Notes under the pieces: generated by a model | The model's database searches: none | Seen by the model: only the letters and a program-made list of their open reading frames with translations | Told to the model about the DNA's origin: nothing | NCBI GenBank assembly: GCA_017524805.1 | Contig: JAFXUX010000009.1 | Coordinates: forward strand, 62,001 to 126,000 | Origin: Candidatus Methanomethylophilaceae archaeon | GTDB lineage: Archaea; Thermoplasmatota; Thermoplasmata; Methanomassiliicoccales; Methanomethylophilaceae | Length of the DNA stretch: 64,000 nt | Reading direction: 5' to 3' | Shown: piece after piece, positions 52,880 to 61,504 of the stretch | Layout: every line of letters starts with the position of its first letter | Numbering within the stretch: the stretch's first letter is position 1 | Program-made: the position numbers and the translations under genes

Positions 52880-52927
52880 AATAGTTGAATAGCTGTTCAA
52901 CTATTAAAAATTGAATGGCGGTTCAAT
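52880..52927. promoter_or_regulatory. Tandem ArsR/SmtB-type operators
   Basis: Two palindromes lie directly upstream of the HMA gene. The first (52880-52905) has ten-base arms AATAGTTGAA and TTCAACTATT around six bases, and the second (52910-52927) has ATTGAA and TTCAAT arms around six bases. Their centres are 26 bases apart. TTGAA-n6-TTCAA matches the inner core of sites bound by ArsR/SmtB/CadC metal-sensing repressors. No such repressor is encoded close by. Confidence 0.65.
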
Positions 52928-52981
52928 AGATATGGAAGCGAAAAATGCCCGCAAACCTGATAAGATCTGCGGGAATGGATT

Positions 52982-53659
52982 TCAGATGTATCTCACGAGG
53001 TCGCGGAGAACCGCTTCCGGATCTGATGCTTTAACCACGCCGGAAGCCAGAAGAACCCCTTTGGCCCCCAATTCCAAGGCGGCGCGGACGTCTTCGCCTG
53101 TCTTGACGCCGGCCCCGCAAAGCACAGGGATGTTCGCGTCGACGGCTTCCACCGCGGAGACCGTGTCTTTGACGATCCCGGGATCGGCGGACGTTACGGA
53201 TGTGTCCCCTCCGATAAGCTCCGGCGGCTCGACGGCGATCATATCCGGCGAGAAGGCGGCCAGCTCTGCGGCTTTTGCGATGCTCTCGGCGCAGACGCAG
53301 GTTGTCAGGCCAAGCTCCCTGCACATAGAAACGCTGGCTTCGACCTGATCCGCAGGCTTCCTGTTCTCCGAATGGTTTATGAGGGAGCCGAAAGCGCCTG
53401 CCGCTTTGACGGCCGACGGAGTCGTGTATCCGGTTCCGGAACCGGGTTTCCTCGGATCGACGTTCTGAGAGAGCACAGGCAATGAAACCTGAGATGCGAC
53501 GTAAGACAGCTCAGCGGTGGGCGGGCATACCGCGATGGATGCTCCGGTCTCCTCGGCGACCTTCCCGCAAATCTTGGCGAGGCGGAGGGCTCCCTGTCCC
53601 TCCACCTGGCTGTAGACTTTGAAATTGACGATCACCGCGGGGTATCTGAGATCAGTCAA
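52982..53659 (-). CDS. tpiA: Triosephosphate isomerase (archaeal)
   Basis: The 225-residue protein is the short archaeal TIM. It has NFKVY (N and K of the active site, near residue 11), the catalytic His in INHSENR (near 94), the Glu in VEPPELIGG (near 143) and a phosphate loop LCGAGV and GVLLASGVV near the end. It interconverts the triose phosphates. The TTG start at 53659 overlaps the stop of the aldolase/phosphatase gene, so both gluconeogenic genes are translationally coupled. Confidence 0.94.
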   Translation of the reverse strand: MTDLRYPAVIVNFKVYSQVEGQGALRLAKICGKVAEETGASIAVCPPTAELSYVASQVSLPVLSQNVDPRKPGSGTGYTTPSAVKAAGAFGSLINHSENRKPADQVEASVSMCRELGLTTCVCAESIAKAAELAAFSPDMIAVEPPELIGGDTSVTSADPGIVKDTVSAVEAVDANIPVLCGAGVKTGEDVRAALELGAKGVLLASGVVKASDPEAVLRDLVRYI

Positions 53660-54794
53660 GGTCTTCGAACCTCGAGGTGAGCTCTTTGATGACTTCAGGC
53701 CTGGACGTGTATTCCATCTCCTCGGGACCGAGGATGGAAGGCATGAATGGGCCCTGGCTCCTGATGAACCTGCTGGCTTTGACCGCATTGGCGCGGGCCA
53801 CATCCCAGGTGTCGCTCTTGAAGAAGTCCACGGGTATGTGGTCCCCGTTCTTAGCTCCCAAAGGCTCGAGACCCTGGAGCTTGCCTCCGTTCAGCTGGAA
53901 TCCGAGGCAGCAGATTCTTGGGGGTCCGTCGAAATAGACGGGATCGGAGTCCTCAGGAGAGCAGGGGTAGAACGCTCCGTAGTGCGAGCCTCTCATCCAT
54001 CCCGCGACGAGCATGGGATTCATGAAGGGCTGCAGATACTCTCCGACGGAGGGAAGCCCGCTCTGGGCGCGGCAGATGCAGACAGGATCGTCCTTTCCGA
54101 TGTATTTCCCGGCGGTAAGGTTGAGTTTGTCGGTGGATACGACGCATGCCGGACCGATGCCGGACCTGGAGCAGATCCTCTTGATAGCGTATCTGGAAGT
54201 GTCTCCGAGAAGCGAGAGGATGCTCAGAGTCTCTTCGGGGGATTTCATGACGACTTTCTTGTTGTCGATGACGTCCTGGATTTCGACGCAGAATCCTTTC
54301 TTGGCCCTGGCATCGATTACCAGCCCGGTGGTGGTGAAAGGATCGAGGAAAATCTTGCTCAGAGGCAAGGAATATGCGGAAGGCTCGGTCTTGTCGGCCA
54401 TGAAGAACAGAAGGGGCTCGGAACCCCTCTCTTCGAACGACATCTCTGCGGAACCTGGTCCAGCCCCTTTGACGTTCCCGGAGAAGGCATCGGTGAGGAT
54501 GTCCTGCCCGGCCGCGTAAAGCTTCATGGATTTCGCTATTTTAGCGGCCTTCTGGAAGCATTCCCAGGCAGCCCCATGGACGTCTTTGTTGCCTTTCCCC
54601 TTGTAGTGGGTCATATAAAGATTGATATCGTCTCCGACGCGGGTGACATAGAAGTCCTCGATGGTTCCCTGTTTCTGAGCGTCGGCGAGAATTTCCTTAC
54701 TGGCCTCCAGCATAGAAGGGTGGGGCCTGGAGTGACCTACGACGGAGCCAACATCCGCTTTGATCACTGAGACTGTGACTTTTTCTGCTGACAT
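53652..54794 (-). CDS. fbp: Fructose-1,6-bisphosphate aldolase/phosphatase
   Basis: The 380-residue protein is the type V bifunctional FBP aldolase/phosphatase, the ancestral gluconeogenic enzyme of archaea. Family features are VSVIKADVGSVVGHSRPHP near the N terminus, a metal-rich core with GDDINLYMTHYKG and DPFTTTGLV, and MRGSHYGAFYPCSP near the C-terminal third. ATG 54794 is preferred; GTG 54803 is possible. A TATA-like CTTAATATG lies about 40 bases upstream. It is followed directly by tpiA. Confidence 0.94.
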   Translation of the reverse strand: MSAEKVTVSVIKADVGSVVGHSRPHPSMLEASKEILADAQKQGTIEDFYVTRVGDDINLYMTHYKGKGNKDVHGAAWECFQKAAKIAKSMKLYAAGQDILTDAFSGNVKGAGPGSAEMSFEERGSEPLLFFMADKTEPSAYSLPLSKIFLDPFTTTGLVIDARAKKGFCVEIQDVIDNKKVVMKSPEETLSILSLLGDTSRYAIKRICSRSGIGPACVVSTDKLNLTAGKYIGKDDPVCICRAQSGLPSVGEYLQPFMNPMLVAGWMRGSHYGAFYPCSPEDSDPVYFDGPPRICCLGFQLNGGKLQGLEPLGAKNGDHIPVDFFKSDTWDVARANAVKASRFIRSQGPFMPSILGPEEMEYTSRPEVIKELTSRFEDLD

Positions 54795-54898
54795 ACGGTT
54801 CACGTATCCTTGATTTAGGTTAAGCGTAATTCCATATTAAGTATTGCGGGGAACAGCAATTCACAATCGAACCCGACTCGGAAATAATCGGCGCCTCC

Positions 54899-54940
54899 CA
54901 GCCATCTGAGGCTCGCAACGGACATCCCCAAAGATGGCTG
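54899..54940. terminator. Nine-base inverted repeat between the MATE and aldolase/phosphatase genes
   Basis: CAGCCATCT and AGATGGCTG pair over a 24-base loop, about 30 bases downstream of the MATE stop on the minus strand. There is no T-tract directly after it, so it could be a terminator or a protein-binding site. Confidence 0.35.
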
Positions 54941-54970
54941 CCCAAAAGCCGAATGCCTGGACGGGCCCTT

Positions 54971-56335
54971 TTACATACGTCGCGCGGAGTCTGCCATCTC
55001 CGAGAAAACCTTCTTTCTGACGCGTCTGGTTGCGGCCAGAATGATGGTGGCGCCGACTATGTGGCCGAAGAGCAGAGCCCAGAATATTGCCTGCAGAGAA
55101 TAGTGCCCCGCTATCCAGAAGAACGAAATGAGTACGGCATTCCTAAGCACCGCGCATACGACAGACATCTCCGGATGGCCGAGCGCTTGCAGATAGCCTG
55201 AGCATATAGGATTGAAAGAATAGAACGGCGCGTAAAGGCACAGTATCGTCAGCGCCTCGACCATCGCCGGGCGGTAATCCGATATCAGATCGGAATATGT
55301 GAACAGGGACATGGCCTGGCCCGGGAAAATCTCCAGCAACACTATCAGAGCGACGACCGACAGGATCCCGACCTTCAACGCATAAACGAACGCTTCGGAC
55401 ATGCGCCCGGAATCCTTCTGCCCATATGCCGACGAAGCTACAGGAACCAGCGCGGATCCGACGGCCATCGCCGGCACTACTATGGCTTCTATGACACGAT
55501 CCGGGGTCGAAAATATCGCCAGCCCATCGGATCCGGCGCACGCTATGACCAGATAGTTGAGGACGGCATCCATACCGTACAGGACGCAATACTCGAGCAT
55601 CTGGGGGATTCCCGCTGAGATGACCTCACCCATATGGGAGCCGTCATAGCGGAAGCTCTCCCGGGAATATCTCAGATAAGACTTCCTGGAAAGAAGGAAG
55701 TACAGCCCTATCACGAGAGAGATTACCGTGGAGATCACAGTGGCCGCAGAGGCCCCGGCTACGCCCATATCCATGGAATATATCAGGATCGGATCCAGGA
55801 CCATGTTGGAAAACGCCAGAGCCAGCATCATCGCCGTGGATTGGGTGGCGGCGCCCTGCCCGCTGAGAATCCCGGAGACGGTCCCGTTGACGATCAAAAG
55901 CAATATCGAAACGGAGAACGGAAGCATGTATTGCGACGATAACGACATCACATCCCCGGCTCCGACTGCGATCAGAAGCGGACTCTGGACGATCAGCATC
56001 GCCGGAGTCATGACGGCTCCGAACGACAAGGCAAAAACCAGAGACTGGGCGGCGCACACGGACGCGTCCTCTTTTTTCTTGGCGCCTATCATCCTGGAAA
56101 CCACAGCCGAAGCGCCGACTCCCAAGCCGCTTCCCAGACCGACGAACACATTGTAAAGCGGAGCCACGACAGCCACCGCCGCCAGCGTGTCCACGCCCAA
56201 GCCAGAGCACCATGCCCTGTCGACCAGAACATTGGCCTGCGACACCAGAAGAGCGAAGAAAAGCGGGATCGCGAGGCGCACGATTGCCTTCCTCGGGTTG
56301 CCCAGGAGAGCGACCACCTTCCCTTCCGCATCCAT
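54971..56335 (-). CDS. MATE-family efflux transporter
   Basis: The 454-residue membrane protein has about 12 hydrophobic segments in two similar halves, as in NorM/DinF-type MATE exporters (GLGSGLGVGASAVVSRMIGA after helix 2 and the matching GSALVPVASSAYGQKDSGRM in the second half). It would export drugs or metabolites with sodium or proton exchange. ATG 56335 is about 27 bases after a TATA box (ATTTTTATAC on the minus strand, 56358-56367), so the transcript appears leaderless. Confidence 0.92.
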   Translation of the reverse strand: MDAEGKVVALLGNPRKAIVRLAIPLFFALLVSQANVLVDRAWCSGLGVDTLAAVAVVAPLYNVFVGLGSGLGVGASAVVSRMIGAKKKEDASVCAAQSLVFALSFGAVMTPAMLIVQSPLLIAVGAGDVMSLSSQYMLPFSVSILLLIVNGTVSGILSGQGAATQSTAMMLALAFSNMVLDPILIYSMDMGVAGASAATVISTVISLVIGLYFLLSRKSYLRYSRESFRYDGSHMGEVISAGIPQMLEYCVLYGMDAVLNYLVIACAGSDGLAIFSTPDRVIEAIVVPAMAVGSALVPVASSAYGQKDSGRMSEAFVYALKVGILSVVALIVLLEIFPGQAMSLFTYSDLISDYRPAMVEALTILCLYAPFYSFNPICSGYLQALGHPEMSVVCAVLRNAVLISFFWIAGHYSLQAIFWALLFGHIVGATIILAATRRVRKKVFSEMADSARRM

Positions 56336-56434
56336 GTGGAGGGCCAGCATCAAAGCCGTATAAAAATCTGGATTCAGAGGCGCGATGTGCACGCACACGC
56401 TGGGATTAAAGCCGATGAGGGACAATCGGAAATC

Positions 56435-57262
56435 ATGGAAAGAATCACGGATGCTGAATCGCTGAAAGATGCGGTCCGCGCGGCCGAGAACGGAGACGGA
56501 AAAGCCCAGAAAGAGCTCGCCGGAATCGCCGGACGCGAACTAGAGAGGATCGGCATGGAATCGCTGGACAGTTTGGCGGCGGAAGAGAACTCCTGGGCGC
56601 TGCTCCTTATCGGACGCGCATACGAAGAGAGCAGAGAAATAGACGGCGATTTTGGGACCGCAATCACCGCTTATGAGGACTCGGCCGCAAAGGGCAACCC
56701 CTATGCGATGGCAGCACTGGCAAGGCTTTACGAAAAGGGAGATGGCAGAACGAAATCTCTCTACAACGCGTATCTCCTCCACAAGAAAGCCGCTTCCGAA
56801 GGGCTGAGCTCTTCCGTGGAATGGCTGAAAATGCATGGCGAGGATGCGGAAGAGCTGGGAAGAATCATCGACGGTTCCGAAAAGGGCGACGCGGATTCCA
56901 GATACAGGCTCGCGCTCGAATACGAAAAGGGAGAGCGCATCGAACGCTCGGCCACCAAAGCGCTGGCATTGATGACCACTGCTGCCAGCCAAGGCCATGA
57001 GGAGGTCGCGTTACATGCCGCAGATATGTTCCTGGAAGGCTTGGGAAACCCTGCGTTCCGCGGGATTGGCATCTGCATGCTGGCGACTCTGGCTGAAAAC
57101 GGATGCGAGAAAGCGCAGAAAAAAATCCGTTCGATGACACCATTCGATCTGAGCGAATGCGACGGCGAGGATCTGAGAAGGCTCGCATCGAAAGGTTCGT
57201 CATGGGCCGAAGCGATTGTTTCCATGATAGACGGGGAGGAACCGGACGAACATTTTTCATGA
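56435..57262 (+). CDS. Sel1-like repeat protein (275 aa)
   Basis: About five degenerate Sel1-type repeats are seen, such as AYEDSAAKGNPYAMAALARLYEKGDG and DSRYRLALEYEKGERIERS (cores AMAALARLYEKG and YRLALEYEKG). The G-x-G-V turns are weaker than in the Sel1 protein at 445. There is no signal peptide. The gene overlaps the following leucine-rich-repeat gene by four bases (ATGA), so the two products are probably made together. The role is unknown; adaptor function is inferred from the fold. Confidence 0.8.
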   Translation: MERITDAESLKDAVRAAENGDGKAQKELAGIAGRELERIGMESLDSLAAEENSWALLLIGRAYEESREIDGDFGTAITAYEDSAAKGNPYAMAALARLYEKGDGRTKSLYNAYLLHKKAASEGLSSSVEWLKMHGEDAEELGRIIDGSEKGDADSRYRLALEYEKGERIERSATKALALMTTAASQGHEEVALHAADMFLEGLGNPAFRGIGICMLATLAENGCEKAQKKIRSMTPFDLSECDGEDLRRLASKGSSWAEAIVSMIDGEEPDEHFS

Positions 57263-58545
57263 GAGCCAACGATTGGCGGAGCATGGGGAGGGCAGAAAAG
57301 TTCAGGGAGCTGTTCGGCATCGGTGGCCATCCGGCCGATCCCCTCATGATCCCGAGGCTGATGCAGTTCGGCGGCTTCGATCCCGAAGACGTGTATGCCG
57401 TCGAATCCGCCTGCGGCCTTTCCCCCCAAAAATTCGTTCTCTGCTATTCGTCCTCGGACCTCGCCGAAGCGTCCGTTGCCCTGAAGGAACTGTCGGAGGG
57501 GATCCAGAACATCGCGCCGATAGTTGCGGACATGAGGAAAGCGCGGGGCCTCGAGGCGATCCGCATGGAATCTGGGAAGGACAGGGCGTCCCTCCTGAAA
57601 TTGATGATCGAGGAATCCGGCAAGGAATCCCTGACTGAGAACCGCATGATGGATGCCGGGTTCCCGCTGGCGGACTGCCTGATGGTCGGATACATGGAAA
57701 GATGCTGCCGCAAAGCCTTCCTCAGGATGGCCTGGGATCAGGATCCGTCGGCGGCGAGGAAAGCGGCCGAATCGATAGCGGATGCCACCGGGCTCGACAT
57801 CAATGAATTGAGATCTTTCATGAGGGACCTCCGCGGAGATGAGCCTGAGGATACCGAAACGGAAGCCAAACCAGACCCAGGATTGAAATTCAAAAAGATA
57901 CGCGTCTCTGAGGCGGCGATAACCGGGTATGAGGGATCAGAAAAATGCGTCATCATACCTGAAACCGTCTCGGTCGGCGGGAAAGATCTGCGCGTGACAT
58001 CGATATCGGACAGCGCATTCGCGAGGAACAGAGAATTGGGAATGGTGAAGATGCCGGAAGGCACCGTGACCATCGGAAAATATGCGTTCTTCGGATGCGA
58101 ATCCCTCTCTGATGTGGATTTTCCCCCGACCCTCCGCGCCATAGGTGACGGAGCCTTCAGCAGATGCGGTTCCCTGAGGGAAATAAAGCTCCCGAGCTCT
58201 CTGGAATCGATAGGGGCCCAAGCGTTCCTTGGGGCGCCCATAGAGAAAGCCTTCATCCCGGGGAGCGTAATGCTCATCGGCCCGCATGCTTTCGGGTCTG
58301 GCACCAAGCTCTCCGGGAAAAAGCTCCGATCAGATGCAGCACTTCCTGATCTCCAGCGCCTGCTTGGCACGCCCAGGCGAAATCTTCCTGTTCTCCGGAT
58401 CCTTCAGATAGGCGATTACGTCGTCGATCACCATGATCTACCTCCTATCCGCGGATTCGCGCATGAGCGTGTATCTGACTTTGTTCCAATCGGTGAAGGA
58501 CCTGAGGGCGTAAGCCGCTTCGTTGGTCTCCGCCTTAGCGGATGA
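57259..58545 (+). CDS. BspA-type leucine-rich-repeat protein; 3' end uncertain
   Basis: The first 200 residues are helical and unrecognised. Residues about 205-350 form BspA/LRR_5-type repeats (ITSISDSAFARNRELGMVKMP, IGKYAFFGCESLSDVDFP, IGDGAFSRCGSLREIKLP, each I-x-x-x-A-F-x-x-C-x-x-L-x-x-V/I-x-x-P). The protein lacks a signal peptide, so it is probably intracellular, unlike classic BspA surface proteins. From about 58330 the frame runs antisense to the small gene and the end of the AIPR gene, so the last about 70 residues are probably read-through of a lost stop. Confidence 0.72.
   Translation: MRANDWRSMGRAEKFRELFGIGGHPADPLMIPRLMQFGGFDPEDVYAVESACGLSPQKFVLCYSSSDLAEASVALKELSEGIQNIAPIVADMRKARGLEAIRMESGKDRASLLKLMIEESGKESLTENRMMDAGFPLADCLMVGYMERCCRKAFLRMAWDQDPSAARKAAESIADATGLDINELRSFMRDLRGDEPEDTETEAKPDPGLKFKKIRVSEAAITGYEGSEKCVIIPETVSVGGKDLRVTSISDSAFARNRELGMVKMPEGTVTIGKYAFFGCESLSDVDFPPTLRAIGDGAFSRCGSLREIKLPSSLESIGAQAFLGAPIEKAFIPGSVMLIGPHAFGSGTKLSGKKLRSDAALPDLQRLLGTPRRNLPVLRILQIGDYVVDHHDLPPIRGFAHERVSDFVPIGEGPEGVSRFVGLRLSG
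58330..58434 (-). CDS. Small ORF (34 aa) or TAG-linked tail of the AIPR protein
   Basis: GGAGGT followed five bases later by ATG (58434) is a near-ideal ribosome binding site, and the frame ends at TGA (58330-58332). The product is charged and helical with a CC near its C terminus. The ATG is in the same frame as the AIPR gene, two codons after its TAG stop. The segment could therefore be a separate small protein or, if TAG is read as pyrrolysine, a 36-residue extension (TAG-Ile-Met onwards) of AIPR. No homologue is recognised. Confidence 0.45.
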   Translation of the reverse strand: MVIDDVIAYLKDPENRKISPGRAKQALEIRKCCI

Positions 58546-60357
58546 CGCAGCTATCCTCTCCGCGGACTGGGCGGAAGTCAGGCAATGGGCAAACGCCGCC
58601 GAATCGGTCGGTATCGCCATGGCAGAGAAGGATTCCCAGCACGTTTCGCGCCTGCATTCCTGAAGCGGATTCCCGCCTGCGTCCGAGATGTCCGAAAGGT
58701 ATTCCTGGAAGACTCTGCCCGCGGACAGCGCGAAGCGGACGAGGGATTCGTCGGCCGATTGCCTGTCCCAGATCTCGTCCCAATCTATCTCGTAACCCCT
58801 GTCCCTGATGGTGGATATGACCTTAGAAACGGCGTACGCGCAGATCTGGGGCCTCAGCGAGCCTTTGAACCAATCCGACTTTCCGATCGCGTCGTATGTA
58901 TCTCCGTACAGGATGGCCGCCGAGACTACGCGCTTGAAATAATCGGCGCCGAAAGACGACGGCTCCTCGGAGAACTCCTTCGCCACGGCCCTGGAGAAAT
59001 AGCTGTAGCAGGTCTGCCCGCCTTTGGAGATGATGTCCGGGCGGAGATCGATGAGATACCTGTACTTGGCGAAGTCTATCTTGTCTATGCGCCTGGATTT
59101 GTCGTAAGTCCTCCTGAACTTTGCGCGGTCATCCTCGGTGCCCTTCGACGAATCCTGCTCATACTGGCCTCTGGTACGCTCGTAATACCATTTCGCCTCG
59201 GAATTGGGGATCGAGCAGGAGCGGGAAGCGTTCTCCATGGCGATCTGGAACTCGCTGCTGGAGCTGAGATCGGATTCCTTCACCGCGTTCTGGGTGTTAA
59301 CGAAGATGGAGATATTTCTGACGATGTCGAAAGCGTCATCGGAAGACACGACGACGAGCTTCATCGGGACGTATATCTCGGATAGCTTGTCTTTGAATTT
59401 GGTTTTCAGCTCTTTGAAAAGGGATACCGTGGTCTGTCCGCCGTTGACTATCTGGAGGTTGGTGAACGAGGTTATTCCGCCGGGGCCGATCTCGACTTTC
59501 GAAGCCGTCAGCGCCACGCCGTTGTTGTACGCGAAGAACATCCCGGGATCCTCGCGGATGGTGTTGCGGATGCCTTTGTTCACCTTGGTCTTCACCGTGA
59601 GGAAAGACCTGACGTTGGATTCCAGAAGCCTGCTCCCATAGTCGCGGTAGATCAGGGCGAGGAAAAGCCCGGGGACAGAACCTATGTAGCTGTTGCACCC
59701 GTTGCTGGACCCGGCTTTGACGCATGGTATGGCGGAGAATCCGAAATCGGATACGTTGATTATGCGATCGTCATCCGGGCGGGAAGATCCCAAAGTCTCG
59801 CGGATGTATGCCATATCTATCAGGCGGAGAAGGACCGGCTTCCCTCCGAGATCCCTGTCTTTGATCTCCCTGAACCTTACGCTGCGAAGCCTGTCCGTGA
59901 CCACGTAGATGAAAATACGGTCATACCTGTGGTATCCCATGCGGATGTGCTTGGCCAAACCGTGGCCTGCGCTGTCTGGGTCTGAAGCTGCCTCTATGGA
60001 TCCGTCCGCGGATTCCTCGATGAAAGCCAAGCAACGCCTGGCATAATCGTTGAATTCGGTCTCTGTCATCCTGGGGGGGTCCGGCTCTCCGGAATAGTCG
60101 CAGGCGAAGATGCTTAAGGTGCAATCGCTCAGACCGCCTTCCCCGTCGGTATCGGCGTATCCATGGACTTCGATGGCCCTGTTGCGCTTTCCCGTGCCGC
60201 GATAGAAGCACGGTTCGGCCTCGGGGCACACATCGTATGCGGCCATCTCTTTGGTGGCCTCAGCCAAGAACCTCTCCGATGCCTTGGCCCCAGTAGCGTT
60301 CGCGTCCGCTTTTATGTCTTCAAGATACTGCCTGCGGAAAGATTCGATGTCGTCCAT
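58438..60357 (-). CDS. AIPR-family (abortive infection/phage resistance) protein
   Basis: The 639-residue protein matches the AIPR family (PF10592). The central block shows NVRSFLTVKTKVNKGIRNTI and DPGMFFAYNNGVALTAS (cores NVRSFL, VNKGI and FFAYNNG), then LQIVNGGQTTVSLF and FVNTQNAVKESDL. AIPR proteins occur in anti-phage loci, often beside nucleases, helicases or methylases; their biochemistry is not settled. Here it is the third gene of an operon with two unrecognised proteins, ten bases after the second. The stop is TAG (58438-58440), rare in this window, and the frame continues for 36 codons beyond it. Confidence 0.85.
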   Translation of the reverse strand: MDDIESFRRQYLEDIKADANATGAKASERFLAEATKEMAAYDVCPEAEPCFYRGTGKRNRAIEVHGYADTDGEGGLSDCTLSIFACDYSGEPDPPRMTETEFNDYARRCLAFIEESADGSIEAASDPDSAGHGLAKHIRMGYHRYDRIFIYVVTDRLRSVRFREIKDRDLGGKPVLLRLIDMAYIRETLGSSRPDDDRIINVSDFGFSAIPCVKAGSSNGCNSYIGSVPGLFLALIYRDYGSRLLESNVRSFLTVKTKVNKGIRNTIREDPGMFFAYNNGVALTASKVEIGPGGITSFTNLQIVNGGQTTVSLFKELKTKFKDKLSEIYVPMKLVVVSSDDAFDIVRNISIFVNTQNAVKESDLSSSSEFQIAMENASRSCSIPNSEAKWYYERTRGQYEQDSSKGTEDDRAKFRRTYDKSRRIDKIDFAKYRYLIDLRPDIISKGGQTCYSYFSRAVAKEFSEEPSSFGADYFKRVVSAAILYGDTYDAIGKSDWFKGSLRPQICAYAVSKVISTIRDRGYEIDWDEIWDRQSADESLVRFALSAGRVFQEYLSDISDAGGNPLQECRRETCWESFSAMAIPTDSAAFAHCLTSAQSAERIAASSAKAETNEAAYALRSFTDWNKVRYTLMRESADRR

Positions 60358-60367
60358 TGTAAAAACC

Positions 60368-61504
60368 TCAGCTATCCCAGATAATCCTCAGAAAATGCTC
60401 TGCCTCCTCCAAAACGGGCCCGCTTATCCTGGGGCCGCAAGCATCTTCCTCGGAGAAAATGCCGTCGGCCACCGACCAATCGAACCCTTTCACATCGAGA
60501 AGCGGTTTGACCTTGCCGTATGGCGCCGCCATTATGCCAGGATCCAATGCCACGGCGACAGCATCGAAATAGCATGGGCGGTTCCTGAGCTGCGAGACGG
60601 ATTCGTCGCAAAGCTTGCGCATGATTATGACCTTATAGGATTCGCCGCTGCGCTCAGCCTTATACATGCTCGTAAGGCTGTCCCCCCAGATGCGTGTTGC
60701 CTTGTAACCGCTGAGATCCAAAGCCGTAACATATACGGTCTCTGCGGCGGCGAACCTGAAGCTCTCCGGAACTTTATCCTCGGCGCTGTCGACGCCTTCA
60801 GCCACCAGAATGCCGAAAGGATAGATAGAAGATGACATCTTAGACACCGCCGGATTGCCGTAGGGATCGGAAGCGACCAATACTCTGCTTCCGAAGGCGT
60901 GCTTGGCCCAATCAGGACAGCCGTATATGCGGCCGGATCTCACTTTGGTCGCCAAGAAGCCTGACATGAAACCGTCATCAGATACGCGCAGGTCCTCGGG
61001 GATGGATGCGCATCTGACGCACAGCCCCTTGTCGTCCACCGAAATCTCGGACGATGATGCCAAAGAATGCGATATGCCTGCTTTGTCAAGTACATCCGAA
61101 TAATGCCGGACCACATCCCAATTGTCAGACTCGAACCTTATGATGCCGTCCTCAGCCGAAGCGAGAAGGCCGTCTGCCACGCTGTCGCCGGTGACCCCCT
61201 CGTATTTGGGGATCGCTTCGGCGCCGCCGAGAAGCTTGGATGCCATCGAATCGGCGATCCTCGTCGGAACGTCTACCGGCTGGTGCTGCATCCTGCGTAT
61301 AGGCTCCGAAATCTTGCATGAAACCGTTCCAGAACCTTTCCCGACGATGTCGAACGGGCCTATCAGCTCATTTCCGCAGGACACGAATGCGCGGTCGGCC
61401 CCGTCAGCCGGGGATACGGCGAAACGGGACATCGCCGGAGCCACGCCTGTATAAAGGAAGGATGGCAACGCTTTCGAATCGATCGGAAGTATCACATACA
61501 CCAT
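60368..61504 (-). CDS. Unrecognised AIPR-linked protein (378 aa)
   Basis: The protein is of mixed alpha/beta type with no signal peptide, membrane segment, P-loop, zinc motif or nuclease signature that I can identify. A Gly-rich GPFDIVGKGSGTVSC region near residue 55 and FGSRVLVASDPYGNPAV near residue 215 stand out. Its ATG overlaps the TGA of the zinc-ribbon gene (TGATG) and its stop is ten bases before AIPR, so all three are one transcript. Its position suggests a sensor or effector in the same system. Confidence 0.75.
   Translation of the reverse strand: MVYVILPIDSKALPSFLYTGVAPAMSRFAVSPADGADRAFVSCGNELIGPFDIVGKGSGTVSCKISEPIRRMQHQPVDVPTRIADSMASKLLGGAEAIPKYEGVTGDSVADGLLASAEDGIIRFESDNWDVVRHYSDVLDKAGISHSLASSSEISVDDKGLCVRCASIPEDLRVSDDGFMSGFLATKVRSGRIYGCPDWAKHAFGSRVLVASDPYGNPAVSKMSSSIYPFGILVAEGVDSAEDKVPESFRFAAAETVYVTALDLSGYKATRIWGDSLTSMYKAERSGESYKVIIMRKLCDESVSQLRNRPCYFDAVAVALDPGIMAAPYGKVKPLLDVKGFDWSVADGIFSEEDACGPRISGPVLEEAEHFLRIIWDS

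Noticed and set aside
54804-54970. A GGTTCGATT T-loop-like sequence on the minus strand suggesting a tRNA
   Set aside because: No acceptor stem, anticodon arm or D-arm could be built around it; only a nine-base inverted repeat was found.
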